Assembly: GCA_020345785.1 (NCBI GenBank)
Contig: CP070771.1
Span: 1,521,021-1,526,615, forward strand
DNA length: 5,595 bases
Direction: 5' to 3'
Source of the DNA: Desulfobacterales bacterium
GTDB taxonomy: Bacteria; Desulfobacterota; Desulfobacteria; Desulfobacterales; JAFDCJ01
The position numbers and the translations under genes are program-made. Shown here in pieces: positions 1 to 5,595 of the stretch. Numbering within the stretch: position 1 is the first letter of the stretch; every line of letters starts with the position of its first letter. The notes beneath the pieces were generated by a model, which was not told the DNA's origin, searched no databases, and saw only the letters and a program-made list of their open reading frames with translations.

Positions 1-419
1 GGAACCTGGATATCGATCTGTTTCGTCCCGGCTTCTGGCTGGTAGTGCTGGGCCAGTTCTCATTCATTGCGACGCTGGTTACGCTGGTGGTTTCCGCGCG
101 CTTGAAGAAATTCGACCGCACGCTGGAAGAGGCCGCCCTGAACCTGGGTGCCAACCGGTTTGAGGTTATTTGGCATATAACTCTGAAGTTTTTGCGGCCG
201 GCCATTATCGGCGCCGGCGCCGTTGCCTTTCTGATGTCCTTTGAAAACTTCAACACCACCTTGTTTCTGGTGGGTTACCAGGCCACCCTGCCGATTAACC
301 TGTACCTGCAGGTCAGAGACGGCAGCACGCCGGTCATCAATGCCATTTCTTTTCTGCTCATCGTGGGCACATCCCTCATCGCCCTCGCCAATCTCTATTT
401 CAGCAAAAAAGGCGACTAA
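1..419 (+). CDS. ABC transporter permease, PotC-type (3' end only)
   Basis: This is the C-terminal 138 residues of a membrane permease of a binding-protein-dependent ABC importer. The reading frame is open from base 3 and the gene starts outside the window. An in-frame GTG at 45 is not the real start, because the frame continues upstream with hydrophobic sequence. The cytoplasmic EAA loop that docks on the ATPase is plain: EEAALNLGANRFEVIWHITL followed by a Pro, which is the usual EAA...G...I.L..P pattern. It is followed by hydrophobic segments and a short KKGD tail. The layout after the loop (a membrane segment, a short LPINLY-like stretch, a last helix) matches the spermidine/putrescine PotC branch as I know it, which suggests polyamine or a related organic cation or iron-type substrate. 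The ligand cannot be fixed from this fragment. Upstream pot-like genes would be expected just left of the window. I see no strong hairpin terminator after the TAA. Confidence 0.85.
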   Translation, partial: NLDIDLFRPGFWLVVLGQFSFIATLVTLVVSARLKKFDRTLEEAALNLGANRFEVIWHITLKFLRPAIIGAGAVAFLMSFENFNTTLFLVGYQATLPINLYLQVRDGSTPVINAISFLLIVGTSLIALANLYFSKKGD

Positions 420-458
420 CCTGTCATTGCCTTCCGTCGGCCGAATGGGATTCATGAT

Positions 459-545
459 TTCTGTTATTAAAAATAAAGTGTGGACGTAATTTGCAGAATA
501 TATTAAATATATTAAACTTCAAAAAATTTTTTCAATCAAGACTTC
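459..545 (+). promoter_or_regulatory. AT-rich upstream region with tandem repeat and A-tract
   Basis: This very AT-rich stretch lies between the permease stop (419) and the first DUF47 gene. It contains a perfect 9-bp tandem duplication AATATATTA (497-505 and 506-514) and the palindrome AAAAAATTTTTT (521-532). Several TATATT/TATTAA hexamers could act as -10 boxes (for example 499-504 and 508-513), but none has a good -35 at 16-18 bp, so I do not assign a start site. A-tracts of this kind tend to curve DNA. Its position makes it the likely promoter region of the gene at 565. Confidence 0.35.
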
Positions 546-564
546 TGCGGGAGATTTGCAAAAT

Positions 565-1212
565 ATGCTGCTAAAAAAGGAAAGAGAGGTCGTTTCCCTG
601 GTGGAAAAGCATCTCGACGAGGTAAAGGAATGGCTCAAAGCATCGTCCGAAGCCCTAAGTTCCTATCTTTCAGATGATCCGGCAAAAATTAAACACCTGG
701 TTTTGAGAAAAGCTGAATTTCATAACTCCTTGGAAGCCGAACGCCAGGAAATCTGGCACAGGCTCTGCCATGGCGCATATTTTCCGATCATCCGGGGTGA
801 TTTGTTCAGCATTGTGAAAAGCGTCGGCGGGATTGCCGAGGCGGCGACCGGCTCCTGTGAAACCTTTTTATACCTGCAACCGGAAATGCCGATAAAAATC
901 AAAAATCAGCTTTCATCCCAGGTGCGCAGCGTCTTCCTTGTGTTTCGCCCTATCCATGAAAGTGTTCTTTACTATTTAAGAGGCGACGATGTTTTGAAGG
1001 TTATCCGGAAAAATGTCGCTGAGTTTCTAAAAAAAATGGCTGAAGTAAACGCCGCGGCAAGCGATTTGAAAAAGCAAATATATACATCTCCCATGGATCG
1101 CTGGCAACAATTACAATTAAATCAGTGCCTGGAAAGTATCGCGGTCATTTCCTCGAAGTCCGTCGAAACAAACGATAGAATTCAGCTGGTTATGGTGAAG
1201 ATTGTCCCCTAA
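565..1212 (+). CDS. DUF47/PhoU-like protein, divergent paralogue
   Basis: This is a 215-residue cytoplasmic, mostly helical protein. It belongs with the DUF47 (PhoU-like) family, whose members commonly sit beside PiT phosphate permeases and are thought to regulate them. The family hallmark P..RGD followed by a helix is present (P74, RGD 77-79), and length and helix layout match the second DUF47 gene downstream. By eye alignment with that paralogue, most acidic metal-motif positions are changed: the ExxxD of the first helix pair becomes HxxxE (H53, E57), the DxxxD after RGD becomes GxxxE, and the C-terminal ExxxD motifs are largely lost. I chose ATG 565 because GGGAG (549-553) lies about 11 bp upstream. 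A TTG at 556 in the same frame would be only 2 bp from it. The gene has its own 320-bp 3' gap before the phosphate operon, so co-transcription is uncertain. The family call is fairly confident; the regulatory role is inferred. Confidence 0.7.
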   Translation: MLLKKEREVVSLVEKHLDEVKEWLKASSEALSSYLSDDPAKIKHLVLRKAEFHNSLEAERQEIWHRLCHGAYFPIIRGDLFSIVKSVGGIAEAATGSCETFLYLQPEMPIKIKNQLSSQVRSVFLVFRPIHESVLYYLRGDDVLKVIRKNVAEFLKKMAEVNAAASDLKKQIYTSPMDRWQQLQLNQCLESIAVISSKSVETNDRIQLVMVKIVP

Positions 1213-1219
1213 TTAACCC

Positions 1220-1316
1220 TAATTAATCCGCCCTGAAAAATAGCATATTCAGGACTATGAACTGTTCTGGTAAAATTGGAGAAAGGCGTTAGATCGAAGG
1301 ACCGGCGGATTAATTA
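1220..1316. repeat. 97-bp unit with 13-bp perfect terminal inverted repeats
   Basis: TAATTAATCCGCC (1220-1232) and its exact reverse complement GGCGGATTAATTA (1304-1316) enclose 71 bp that contain no gene. A related TAATTAACC (1210-1218) precedes the left arm, so the left end is a short direct duplication that starts at the last bases of the upstream stop codon. The architecture could be a small miniature transposable element or REP-like unit, or the arms could form a long-range stem in the mRNA. There is no clear target-site duplication, and with one copy visible I cannot tell which. Confidence 0.5.
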
Positions 1317-1377
1317 ATTTATGCTGCGCATTTTTTTCTTATATGTTCATGCAGAAATCTCAAGTAATACACTTTTA

Positions 1378-1449
1378 ACCACGAAGGGCACGAAGGACCC
1401 GAAGAGGCAATGTTAATATGTTCTCTTTTTCCTTTGTGATCTTCGTGGT
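1378..1449. repeat. Imperfect 19-bp inverted repeat, CCACGAAGG-type intergenic element
   Basis: The left arm ACCACGAAGGGCACGAAGG (1378-1396) pairs with the right arm CCTTTGTGATCTTCGTGGT (1431-1449): 16 of 19 positions match and two of the three mismatches would be G-U in RNA, with a 34-base loop. The left arm is itself built of repeated CACGAAGG units. From memory, such CCACGAAGG...CCTTCGTGG elements are scattered between genes in many environmental bacterial genomes, including deltaproteobacteria, but I cannot verify the copy number here. It would form a stable hairpin in RNA upstream of the DUF47-PiT operon. Confidence 0.6.
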
Positions 1450-1463
1450 GAGATAACCTACGA

Positions 1464-1492
1464 TCGAATTCAACTAGAACTTTCCATATAAC
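1464..1492 (+). promoter_or_regulatory. Weak sigma70-like promoter candidate for DUF47-PiT operon
   Basis: A -10-like TATAAC (1487-1492, 5 of 6 to consensus) has a poor -35-like TCGAAT (1464-1469, 3 of 6) at a 17-bp spacing. The expected start near 1499 would give a leader of about 34 bases before the ATG at 1533. It is the best candidate I find in the gap, but weak. No convincing pair of Pho-box repeats is visible near it. Confidence 0.28.
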
Positions 1493-1532
1493 CGGGTCCT
1501 TTTTAATACCATATCGGCAACGGGATTTGAAA

Positions 1533-2183
1533 ATGGATTTTAGAATACTGAAACAAAAGCTTGAAATCGGCAAAAGAATCGACGATTTTCTGGATAATGT
1601 GAGCGAATCGGGGTTGCTCTTCAAACTGGGCGTCGATGCTTACCTAAAAGGCAATGTCGAGTCCTTCGAAAAGAAACTTGAAGACATCACTCATACTGAA
1701 AACCAGGGGGATTCTCTGCGCCGTTCCCTTGAAGAACAGCTTTATGTAAAGACCCTGATACCCGAATCCAGAGGCGACGTTTTGGAGCTGTTGGAAAATA
1801 TGGATGCTTTGCTGGATCGATTTAAAGGTGCAATGTGGCGATTTGAAATTGAGTATCCCACCATCCCCGCTGAGTTCCATAACGATTTCGGGGAATTGGT
1901 TGCCTGCGTCGTTGATTCGGTTGAGGCCATGGTGCTTTCTGCCAGGGCGTTTTTTAAGGATGTTGCCGCGGTAGACGACCACATGCACAAAGTCTCTTAT
2001 TGGGAAAAACAGTCGGACAAAGTATCTACCCGTCTTCAGCGGAACATTTTCAGGCAGAATGATCTCCACTTGAGCCATAAACTCCAGCTGCGCGACTTCG
2101 TGATGCATGTCGACCAGATTGCAGACCAGGCCGAAGATGTGGCCGACCAACTGAGCATCTATGTCATCAAGCGCTCTTTATAA
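1533..2183 (+). CDS. DUF47/PhoU-like phosphate transport regulator
   Basis: This is a 216-residue all-helical cytoplasmic protein of the DUF47 family (PhoU-like, TIGR00153 type), the usual partner of PiT permeases. PhoU-type acidic motifs on successive helices are visible: ExxxD at 56-60, RGD 80-82 followed by DxxxD at 91-95, ExxxD at 158-162, DxxxD at 194-198 and ExxxD at 201-205. In PhoU such motifs bind clustered metal ions, so metal binding is expected here. Family members are thought to modulate phosphate entry through the adjacent carrier, but the mechanism is not settled. I chose ATG 1533 because GGGA (1522-1525) is well spaced; an upstream in-frame TTG (1527) overlaps that spacing. 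The permease ATG follows 9 bp after the stop, and its ribosome site overlaps this gene's stop codon, so the two are almost certainly one operon and probably translationally linked. Confidence 0.85.
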   Translation: MDFRILKQKLEIGKRIDDFLDNVSESGLLFKLGVDAYLKGNVESFEKKLEDITHTENQGDSLRRSLEEQLYVKTLIPESRGDVLELLENMDALLDRFKGAMWRFEIEYPTIPAEFHNDFGELVACVVDSVEAMVLSARAFFKDVAAVDDHMHKVSYWEKQSDKVSTRLQRNIFRQNDLHLSHKLQLRDFVMHVDQIADQAEDVADQLSIYVIKRSL

Positions 2184-2192
2184 GAGGCAATC

Positions 2193-3662
2193 ATGATAGT
2201 ATTTTTTTTGTCCAGCGGACTGTTTCTGGGCTGGTCGCTGGGAGCCAATGACGCCTCCAATGTTTTCGGGACGGCCGTCGGCAGCAAAATGATCCGTTTC
2301 AGAACAGCTGCTGTATATTGCAGCATTTTTCTGATCCTGGGAGCGGTTATCAGCGGCGCCGGCGCATCCCACACCCTAGGCAAACTGGGTTCGGTTAATG
2401 CCATCGCCGGCGCTTTTATTGTCGCTTTTTCGGCCGGCGCCAGTGTCTACCTTATGACAAAAGCCCGCTATCCCGTGTCTACATCTCAGGCGATCGTAGG
2501 GGCCATTATCGGTTGGAATTTTTTTAGTGGATCACTGACCGACTACGATTCCCTGAGCAAAATCGTCTCAACCTGGGTGTTCTGTCCCATCCTGTCCGCC
2601 GTCATTGCCATCGTCATTTACAAGCTGGTTGTCTTTTGTATCTATACTTTCAAGTTGCACATGTTCACCCAGGATATCTTAACCCGCTTCGGGCTTCTGC
2701 TCGTCGGGGCCTTCGGCTCCTACAGCTTGGGGGCCAACAACATTGCCAATGTGATGGGCGTATTTGTGCCGGTCTCACCGTTTTCAGACATCTCCTTTTT
2801 TGGATGGTTTCATCTTTCTTCGGCCCAGCAGCTGTTTTTCGTGGGAGCGGTTGCGATCGGCGTCGGGGTGTTCACCTATTCGCACAAGGTGATGGCGACT
2901 GTCGGTGAAGGCATCGTCAAGCTTTCACCGGTAGCCGCCTTTGTTGTTGTCTTTGCCCATTCCGTGGTTTTGTTTCTCTTCGCGTCACAGCGCTTACAGG
3001 GCCTGCTGATTCAGCTCGGCTTGCCGCCCTTTCCGCTGGTTCCCGTCTCCAGCTCCCAGGCAATCGTCGGCGCAGTCATTGGTGTCGGACTGCTCAAAGG
3101 CGGAAGAGGTATCCGGTGGCGCACCTTGGGAGGAATTACCAGCAGCTGGGTGGTAACCCCTGTCATTGCGGCTATTTTAAGCTTTATCTCTTTGTTTTTT
3201 CTGCAAAACGTTTTTGAACAGGAAGTCTACCGGCCAGTCAGGTATGAGCTGACACCGCAAGCCGTAGAGCGGATTCAAAAGTCAGGAATTTCCTTGAACG
3301 GGCTTGAATCTTTGTTCGGCAGGGAATTTGCGAATGCAGCTCGATTCAGAAAAGTCCTCGCGAAGCAGGGAAAGCTGACAGATAAAGATTACAATTTTAT
3401 CATAGCCTCGGCCCAAATTGATAATCTAATAATCACGGCTCAGGGGATTGATGCCATACAGATTAAATGGATCTCCGAAACTCACAAAGAACCACTGCGG
3501 GAACTGCAGGGAAAACATTTCAAGCATAAATGGCTGCTTGAAAATGTGCTTGCCGAAAAATCTGCCCTCTGGCGCCGCAGGGTGAATGCCCCCGAATACA
3601 ACGCCAACTTAAGGAGCAGCATCGATTACATTTGCACTTTGTTTCGCCCGGATGGCGGTTGA
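2193..3662 (+). CDS. pit: PiT-family inorganic phosphate permease with C-terminal extension
   Basis: This 489-residue inner-membrane carrier of the PHO4/PiT family imports inorganic phosphate (possibly sulfate, as in the CysP branch) driven by a cation gradient. The family's internal duplication is clear: GANDASN (17-23) in the first half matches GANNIAN (180-186) in the second, and PVSTSQAIVGA (94-104) matches PVSSSQAIVGA (284-294). About ten hydrophobic segments span residues 1-340. The second repeat has GANN instead of GAND, a variant I believe also occurs in other bacterial members. From about residue 343 to 489 there is a hydrophilic, charged tail (basic RRR 461-463, many Lys/Glu) absent from compact bacterial PiTs; I do not recognise its fold. 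AAGAGG (2182-2187) at good spacing supports ATG 2193. The adjacent DUF47 gene argues for phosphate rather than sulfate. The stop lies 2 bp from that of the convergent HAD gene. Confidence 0.9.
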   Translation: MIVFFLSSGLFLGWSLGANDASNVFGTAVGSKMIRFRTAAVYCSIFLILGAVISGAGASHTLGKLGSVNAIAGAFIVAFSAGASVYLMTKARYPVSTSQAIVGAIIGWNFFSGSLTDYDSLSKIVSTWVFCPILSAVIAIVIYKLVVFCIYTFKLHMFTQDILTRFGLLLVGAFGSYSLGANNIANVMGVFVPVSPFSDISFFGWFHLSSAQQLFFVGAVAIGVGVFTYSHKVMATVGEGIVKLSPVAAFVVVFAHSVVLFLFASQRLQGLLIQLGLPPFPLVPVSSSQAIVGAVIGVGLLKGGRGIRWRTLGGITSSWVVTPVIAAILSFISLFFLQNVFEQEVYRPVRYELTPQAVERIQKSGISLNGLESLFGREFANAARFRKVLAKQGKLTDKDYNFIIASAQIDNLIITAQGIDAIQIKWISETHKEPLRELQGKHFKHKWLLENVLAEKSALWRRRVNAPEYNANLRSSIDYICTLFRPDGG

Positions 3663-3672
3663 TTTTAAAATC
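3661..3672. other. 12-bp palindrome over two convergent stop codons
   Basis: GATTTTAAAATC is a perfect palindrome that covers the end of the permease TGA (3660-3662) and the whole TAA of the opposite gene (3665-3667 on the minus strand). It is AT-rich and too short to be a convincing terminator, yet no other terminator fits between the genes. Transcripts must therefore overlap at their 3' ends or end inside the facing gene. Confidence 0.4.
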
Positions 3673-4429
3673 TGTCTTTTAATTGATCTATAAACTGGTC
3701 TTTAGTGAGGCTCTGATATCCGAGGTTTCCGGCCAGACGGGCGTCATCCGGGCCGATGTATCCCCATTCGGCAAAAATAAGGGCCACCTTTTTTTTATCT
3801 TTGTTGAAATGCTGGTCTATTTCGAGTAGATTTTTGACGGAATCATCGATGAATGCATAGCTGGAAGCCCTGAATCGCTGAATGATCCGCTTCATGTTGT
3901 CGATTTTGGTCGTGCCGTAATCCCCCGGGTATATGTTGTCATTGCTGATCTTGAGGCCATAATGACTGCAAAGGTCCATGGTTGCTTCACGATTCTTATT
4001 GGTTAGAATCACTGGTTCGCCGATTTGCCTTTCAATAAGGCAGTTCCATAGAGGCTGCACCGGTTGATTGAGTACTGTCCAGGCCTTGATGTCCGTGGTT
4101 TTAAAGCGGCGACGCGTTTCAAAGAAGCGAATTGTCCGGTCGGCCACAGGTTCATCGACTTGACCGATGATGTCATTATACTCCTTGTCGCTCAGCAGTT
4201 TTTGCGGCGCCGCCTCGCCGGCCTCAAGACACCATTTCATCAGAACCGGTGCATCGCCGATGGGTTGCACATGAAACCGATTGCGAAGAAACAAATCGAG
4301 TGCTTTCTGCGGCAGCTGGTTCAATCGGGTTGCCAAATTGCCCTTCAGCATGTTGTAAGCCGTCACTGCAACCTCGGCTACCGAATCCATCAATACACCA
4401 TCAAAGTCATATATCAGCATTGATTCCAT
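3665..4429 (-). CDS. HAD-superfamily hydrolase (probable phosphatase)
   Basis: This is a 254-residue soluble HAD-fold enzyme. All four HAD motifs are visible: motif I YDFDGVLMDS with nucleophile D8 and general acid/base D10, motif II ILTNKN with T143, motif III around K175 (TTKIDNMK), and motif IV FIDDS with D195 and D196 for Mg2+. The helical insert between motifs I and II (about residues 17-130) is a C1-type cap, as in phosphoglycolate-phosphatase-like members, so a small phosphorylated metabolite is the likely substrate; which one cannot be told. The start is ambiguous: ATG at 4429 (MESMLIYDFDG) or 4420 (MLIYDFDG). Neither has a strong Shine-Dalgarno, and AAAG touches the first ATG but sits about 10 bases from the second. 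The gene is convergent with the phosphate permease and divergent from the LsrF homologue, with a 179-bp shared upstream region. Confidence 0.85.
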   Translation of the reverse strand: MESMLIYDFDGVLMDSVAEVAVTAYNMLKGNLATRLNQLPQKALDLFLRNRFHVQPIGDAPVLMKWCLEAGEAAPQKLLSDKEYNDIIGQVDEPVADRTIRFFETRRRFKTTDIKAWTVLNQPVQPLWNCLIERQIGEPVILTNKNREATMDLCSHYGLKISNDNIYPGDYGTTKIDNMKRIIQRFRASSYAFIDDSVKNLLEIDQHFNKDKKKVALIFAEWGYIGPDDARLAGNLGYQSLTKDQFIDQLKDRF

Positions 4430-4462
4430 CTTTCACATAAAGAATTTTGGCTTAATTTCTAA

Positions 4463-4490
4463 AATATAGTTATCTATGCCGGCGGCGCAA
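4463..4490 (-). promoter_or_regulatory. Candidate promoter of the HAD gene
   Basis: On the minus strand TATATT (plus positions 4463-4468, 5 of 6 to the -10 consensus) is preceded at 16 bp by TTGCGC (4485-4490, matching TTG only). Transcription would begin near 4456, giving a leader of roughly 27 bases. The assignment is plausible but modest because the -35 is poor. Confidence 0.35.
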
Positions 4491-4543
4491 CCATCACCCT
4501 ATCCGGCTGAACAAAACAAGATGCATGCAATACGATTGAACGT

Positions 4544-4572
4544 TTGATTTTCAGCGTAAAAGGCTTTATTAT
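4544..4572 (+). promoter_or_regulatory. Good sigma70-like promoter for the LsrF homologue
   Basis: A -35 TTGATT (4544-4549, 4 of 6) is followed after exactly 17 bp by a -10 TATTAT (4567-4572, 5 of 6). The start would be near 4579, giving a leader of about 30 bases that contains the Shine-Dalgarno. An 8-bp palindrome TGCATGCA (4522-4529) lies 14 bp upstream of the -35 and could be part of an operator, but it is too short to claim one. This is the best promoter in the window. Confidence 0.55.
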
Positions 4573-4594
4573 TAGCTCACTATTATTCCAAAAA

Positions 4595-4602
4595 AAGGAG
4601 GT
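4595..4602 (+). promoter_or_regulatory. Strong Shine-Dalgarno of the LsrF homologue
   Basis: AAGGAGGT lies 6 bp before the ATG at 4609 and is an almost perfect complement of the 16S rRNA 3' end, the strongest ribosome site in this window. It fixes the start codon and suggests high translation. Confidence 0.8.
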
Positions 4603-4608
4603 CAAGCA

Positions 4609-5490
4609 ATGCCTGATGTCGACGAATTGAAAGAAGGGAAAAAATACTGCACGGACATCCCCCAGAAGACCGAGGGGTTTTTCTTGAAAGGATCCAATTC
4701 CTTGGATTGGGGCATGAAAAACCGGCTTGGACGGATCTTCAATCCCAAATCCGGGCGGACCGTTATGCTGGCCATTGATCACGGCTATTTTCAGGGGCCG
4801 ACCACCGGTCTTGAAAGGATCGACCTCAATATTCTGCCTCTGGTGCCGTATGCGGACACCCTGATGTTGACCCGGGGTATCCTCAGAACGATCGTACCGC
4901 CATCGATTTCCCAATCGATCGTCATGCGGGTATCGGGCGGAACCAGTATCTTGAAAGAGCTTTCAAACGAGGAAATTGCCATGGATATCGAGGATTCGAT
5001 TCGCTTGAACGTATGTGCCATGGCCGTGCAGGTGTTCATCGGCGGCGAATATGAGCGGCAGTCCATCATCAACATGACGAAGATGGTGGACCTGGGAACC
5101 CGTTACGGGATCCCGACGCTGGCGGTGACGGCGGTGGGCAAAGACATGGCCCGGGATGCGCGTTATTTCAGGCTGGCAACCCGCATATGCGCCGAACTTG
5201 GCGCTCACTATGTCAAGTCCTACTACATTGACGAAGGCTTCGAAACGGTCACCGCTTCATGCCCGGTGCCCATCGTCATGGCGGGCGGCAAAAAAATTCC
5301 GGAAAAAGATGCGCTTACCATGGCCTACAATGCCGTCCAGCAGGGCGCGGCCGGCGTCGACATGGGACGCAATATCTTTCAGTCCGAATCTCCGGTTGCC
5401 ATGATTCAAGCTGTTAAAGCTGTGGTCCACGAAAACGAAACTCCGGACAAAGCCTTCGACTTGTACAACACCCTAAAACAGGAGCAATAG
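4609..5490 (+). CDS. lsrF: LsrF homologue, 3-hydroxy-5-phosphonooxypentane-2,4-dione thiolase
   Basis: This 293-residue cytoplasmic enzyme of the DhnA/class I aldolase family closely resembles E. coli LsrF (291 residues) along its whole length, including the N-terminal [11 protein letters not shown] region, [20 protein letters not shown] (53-72), TRGILR (88-93), VGKDMARD (176-183), AGGKK (225-229) and [11 protein letters not shown] (249-259). In LsrF, Lys203 is the Schiff-base lysine; here K203 sits at the same number in YVKSYYI, and D57-H58 are kept. LsrF transfers an acetyl group from the phosphorylated, isomerised autoinducer-2 product to CoA, giving acetyl-CoA and dihydroxyacetone phosphate. 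No other lsr gene is visible, so the physiological substrate here may be AI-2-derived or a related phosphorylated diketone or sugar. A distant alternative is the DhnA-type shikimate-entry aldolase, but the match to LsrF is far closer. The start is fixed by the AAGGAGGT site, and a divergent HAD phosphatase lies upstream. Confidence 0.87.
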   Translation: MPDVDELKEGKKYCTDIPQKTEGFFLKGSNSLDWGMKNRLGRIFNPKSGRTVMLAIDHGYFQGPTTGLERIDLNILPLVPYADTLMLTRGILRTIVPPSISQSIVMRVSGGTSILKELSNEEIAMDIEDSIRLNVCAMAVQVFIGGEYERQSIINMTKMVDLGTRYGIPTLAVTAVGKDMARDARYFRLATRICAELGAHYVKSYYIDEGFETVTASCPVPIVMAGGKKIPEKDALTMAYNAVQQGAAGVDMGRNIFQSESPVAMIQAVKAVVHENETPDKAFDLYNTLKQEQ

Positions 5491-5563
5491 TAAATAAGTT
5501 AAGTGGAATAATCTCCTTTAGGCGCTAGGGTATTTATATGACAACATATTTTTAGGGACCAAA

Positions 5564-5595
5564 GGTTTCAGGTGTCGGGTTTCAGGTGTCAGGTA
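5564..5595. repeat. Heptamer tandem repeat GGT(T/G)TC(A/G), running off the window
   Basis: The sequence reads as four consecutive 7-bp units (GGTTTCA, GGTGTCG, GGTTTCA, GGTGTCA) and then GGTA at the edge. Equivalently, it is a 14-bp unit repeated twice with one difference. It lies 73 bp after the LsrF stop in non-coding DNA and continues beyond the window, so its full length is unknown. From memory, GGTTTCAGGTGTC-type strings are seen as intergenic repeats in environmental bacterial genomes. Confidence 0.65.

Larger units (their letters stand above)
1213..1532. other. 320-bp intergenic gap with two inverted-repeat structures
   Basis: No convincing gene is seen here on either strand. The gap holds a 97-bp unit bounded by 13-bp inverted repeats (1220-1316), a second, unrelated 19-bp imperfect inverted repeat (1378-1449), and a weak promoter candidate close to the next gene. 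A minus-strand open frame (1319-1624) crosses the repeat and enters the next gene antisense. It has no family resemblance, so I regard it as chance. No clear rho-independent terminator (GC stem plus U-run) is visible after 1212; the small stem CCTGAA/TTCAGG (1232-1237/1248-1253) lacks a U-run. Confidence 0.6.

Noticed and set aside
421..467. CTGTCAT (421-427) and CTGTTAT (461-467) as a Pho box upstream of the phosphate-related genes
   Set aside because: A Pho box needs two such heptamers 11 bases apart on the same strand. Neither has a credible partner at that spacing, so these look like chance half-sites.
1319..1624. Minus-strand open frame of 101 codons in the gap
   Set aside because: It crosses the inverted repeat and runs antisense into the canonical DUF47 gene, with no recognisable family feature.
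1644..2150. Minus-strand open frame of 168 codons
   Set aside because: It is fully antisense to the DUF47 gene, whose plus-strand product has clear family motifs; treated as a shadow.
2193..3662. Sulfate permease (CysP-like) instead of phosphate permease
   Set aside because: The PiT family does include sulfate carriers, but the operon with a DUF47/PhoU-like gene favours phosphate; kept only as an alternative.
4474..4914. Minus-strand open frame of 146 codons overlapping the LsrF start
   Set aside because: It is antisense to the LsrF coding start and its promoter, with composition typical of a shadow frame.
5536..5553. ATATG/CATAT hairpin with a following T-run as the lsrF terminator
   Set aside because: The stem is 5 bp and almost all AT, too unstable for a convincing rho-independent terminator; the CCTTTAG/CTAGGG stem at 5516-5530 is also poor and lacks a good T-run.

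Overview
The window reads as ordinary chromosomal DNA of a Gram-negative anaerobe-type bacterium. My best guess is Desulfobacterota (a sulfate-reducer relative) or a metagenome-assembled relative. The guess rests on gene style, moderate GC, DUF47/PiT pairing, a class I DhnA-type aldolase, and intergenic repeats of a kind I associate with environmental deltaproteobacterial genomes. It is an inference, not a demonstrated placement.

Layout, left to right: (1) the 3' end of a PotC-type ABC transporter permease, cut by the window start (1-419, +). (2) An AT-rich gap with a 9-bp tandem duplication and an A6T6 tract, followed by a divergent DUF47/PhoU-like protein (565-1212, +). (3) A 320-bp gap holding two separate inverted-repeat structures (1220-1316 and 1378-1449) and a weak promoter candidate. 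(4) A tight two-gene operon: a canonical DUF47/PhoU-like protein (1533-2183, +) and, 9 bp later, a PiT-family phosphate permease with a long soluble C-terminal tail (2193-3662, +). (5) A HAD-superfamily hydrolase on the opposite strand (3665-4429, -), convergent with the permease and separated from it by only 2 bp. (6) A 179-bp divergent intergenic region with candidate promoters for both sides. (7) An LsrF homologue (4609-5490, +), a class I aldolase-fold thiolase of autoinducer-2 catabolism, with a near-perfect Shine-Dalgarno. (8) A short heptamer tandem repeat that runs off the right edge (5564-5595).

Functionally, the middle block is a low-affinity inorganic phosphate uptake module, a PiT carrier plus PhoU-like regulators, with a second DUF47 paralogue upstream that has lost most of the acidic metal-binding motif residues. 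The HAD phosphatase and LsrF are divergent neighbours. LsrF here lacks any visible lsr partner (transporter, LsrK, LsrR, LsrG), so its substrate in this organism is open. Nothing in the window proves a wholly new system. The most worthwhile leads are the PiT tail, the degenerate DUF47 paralogue and the orphan LsrF next to a HAD phosphatase.
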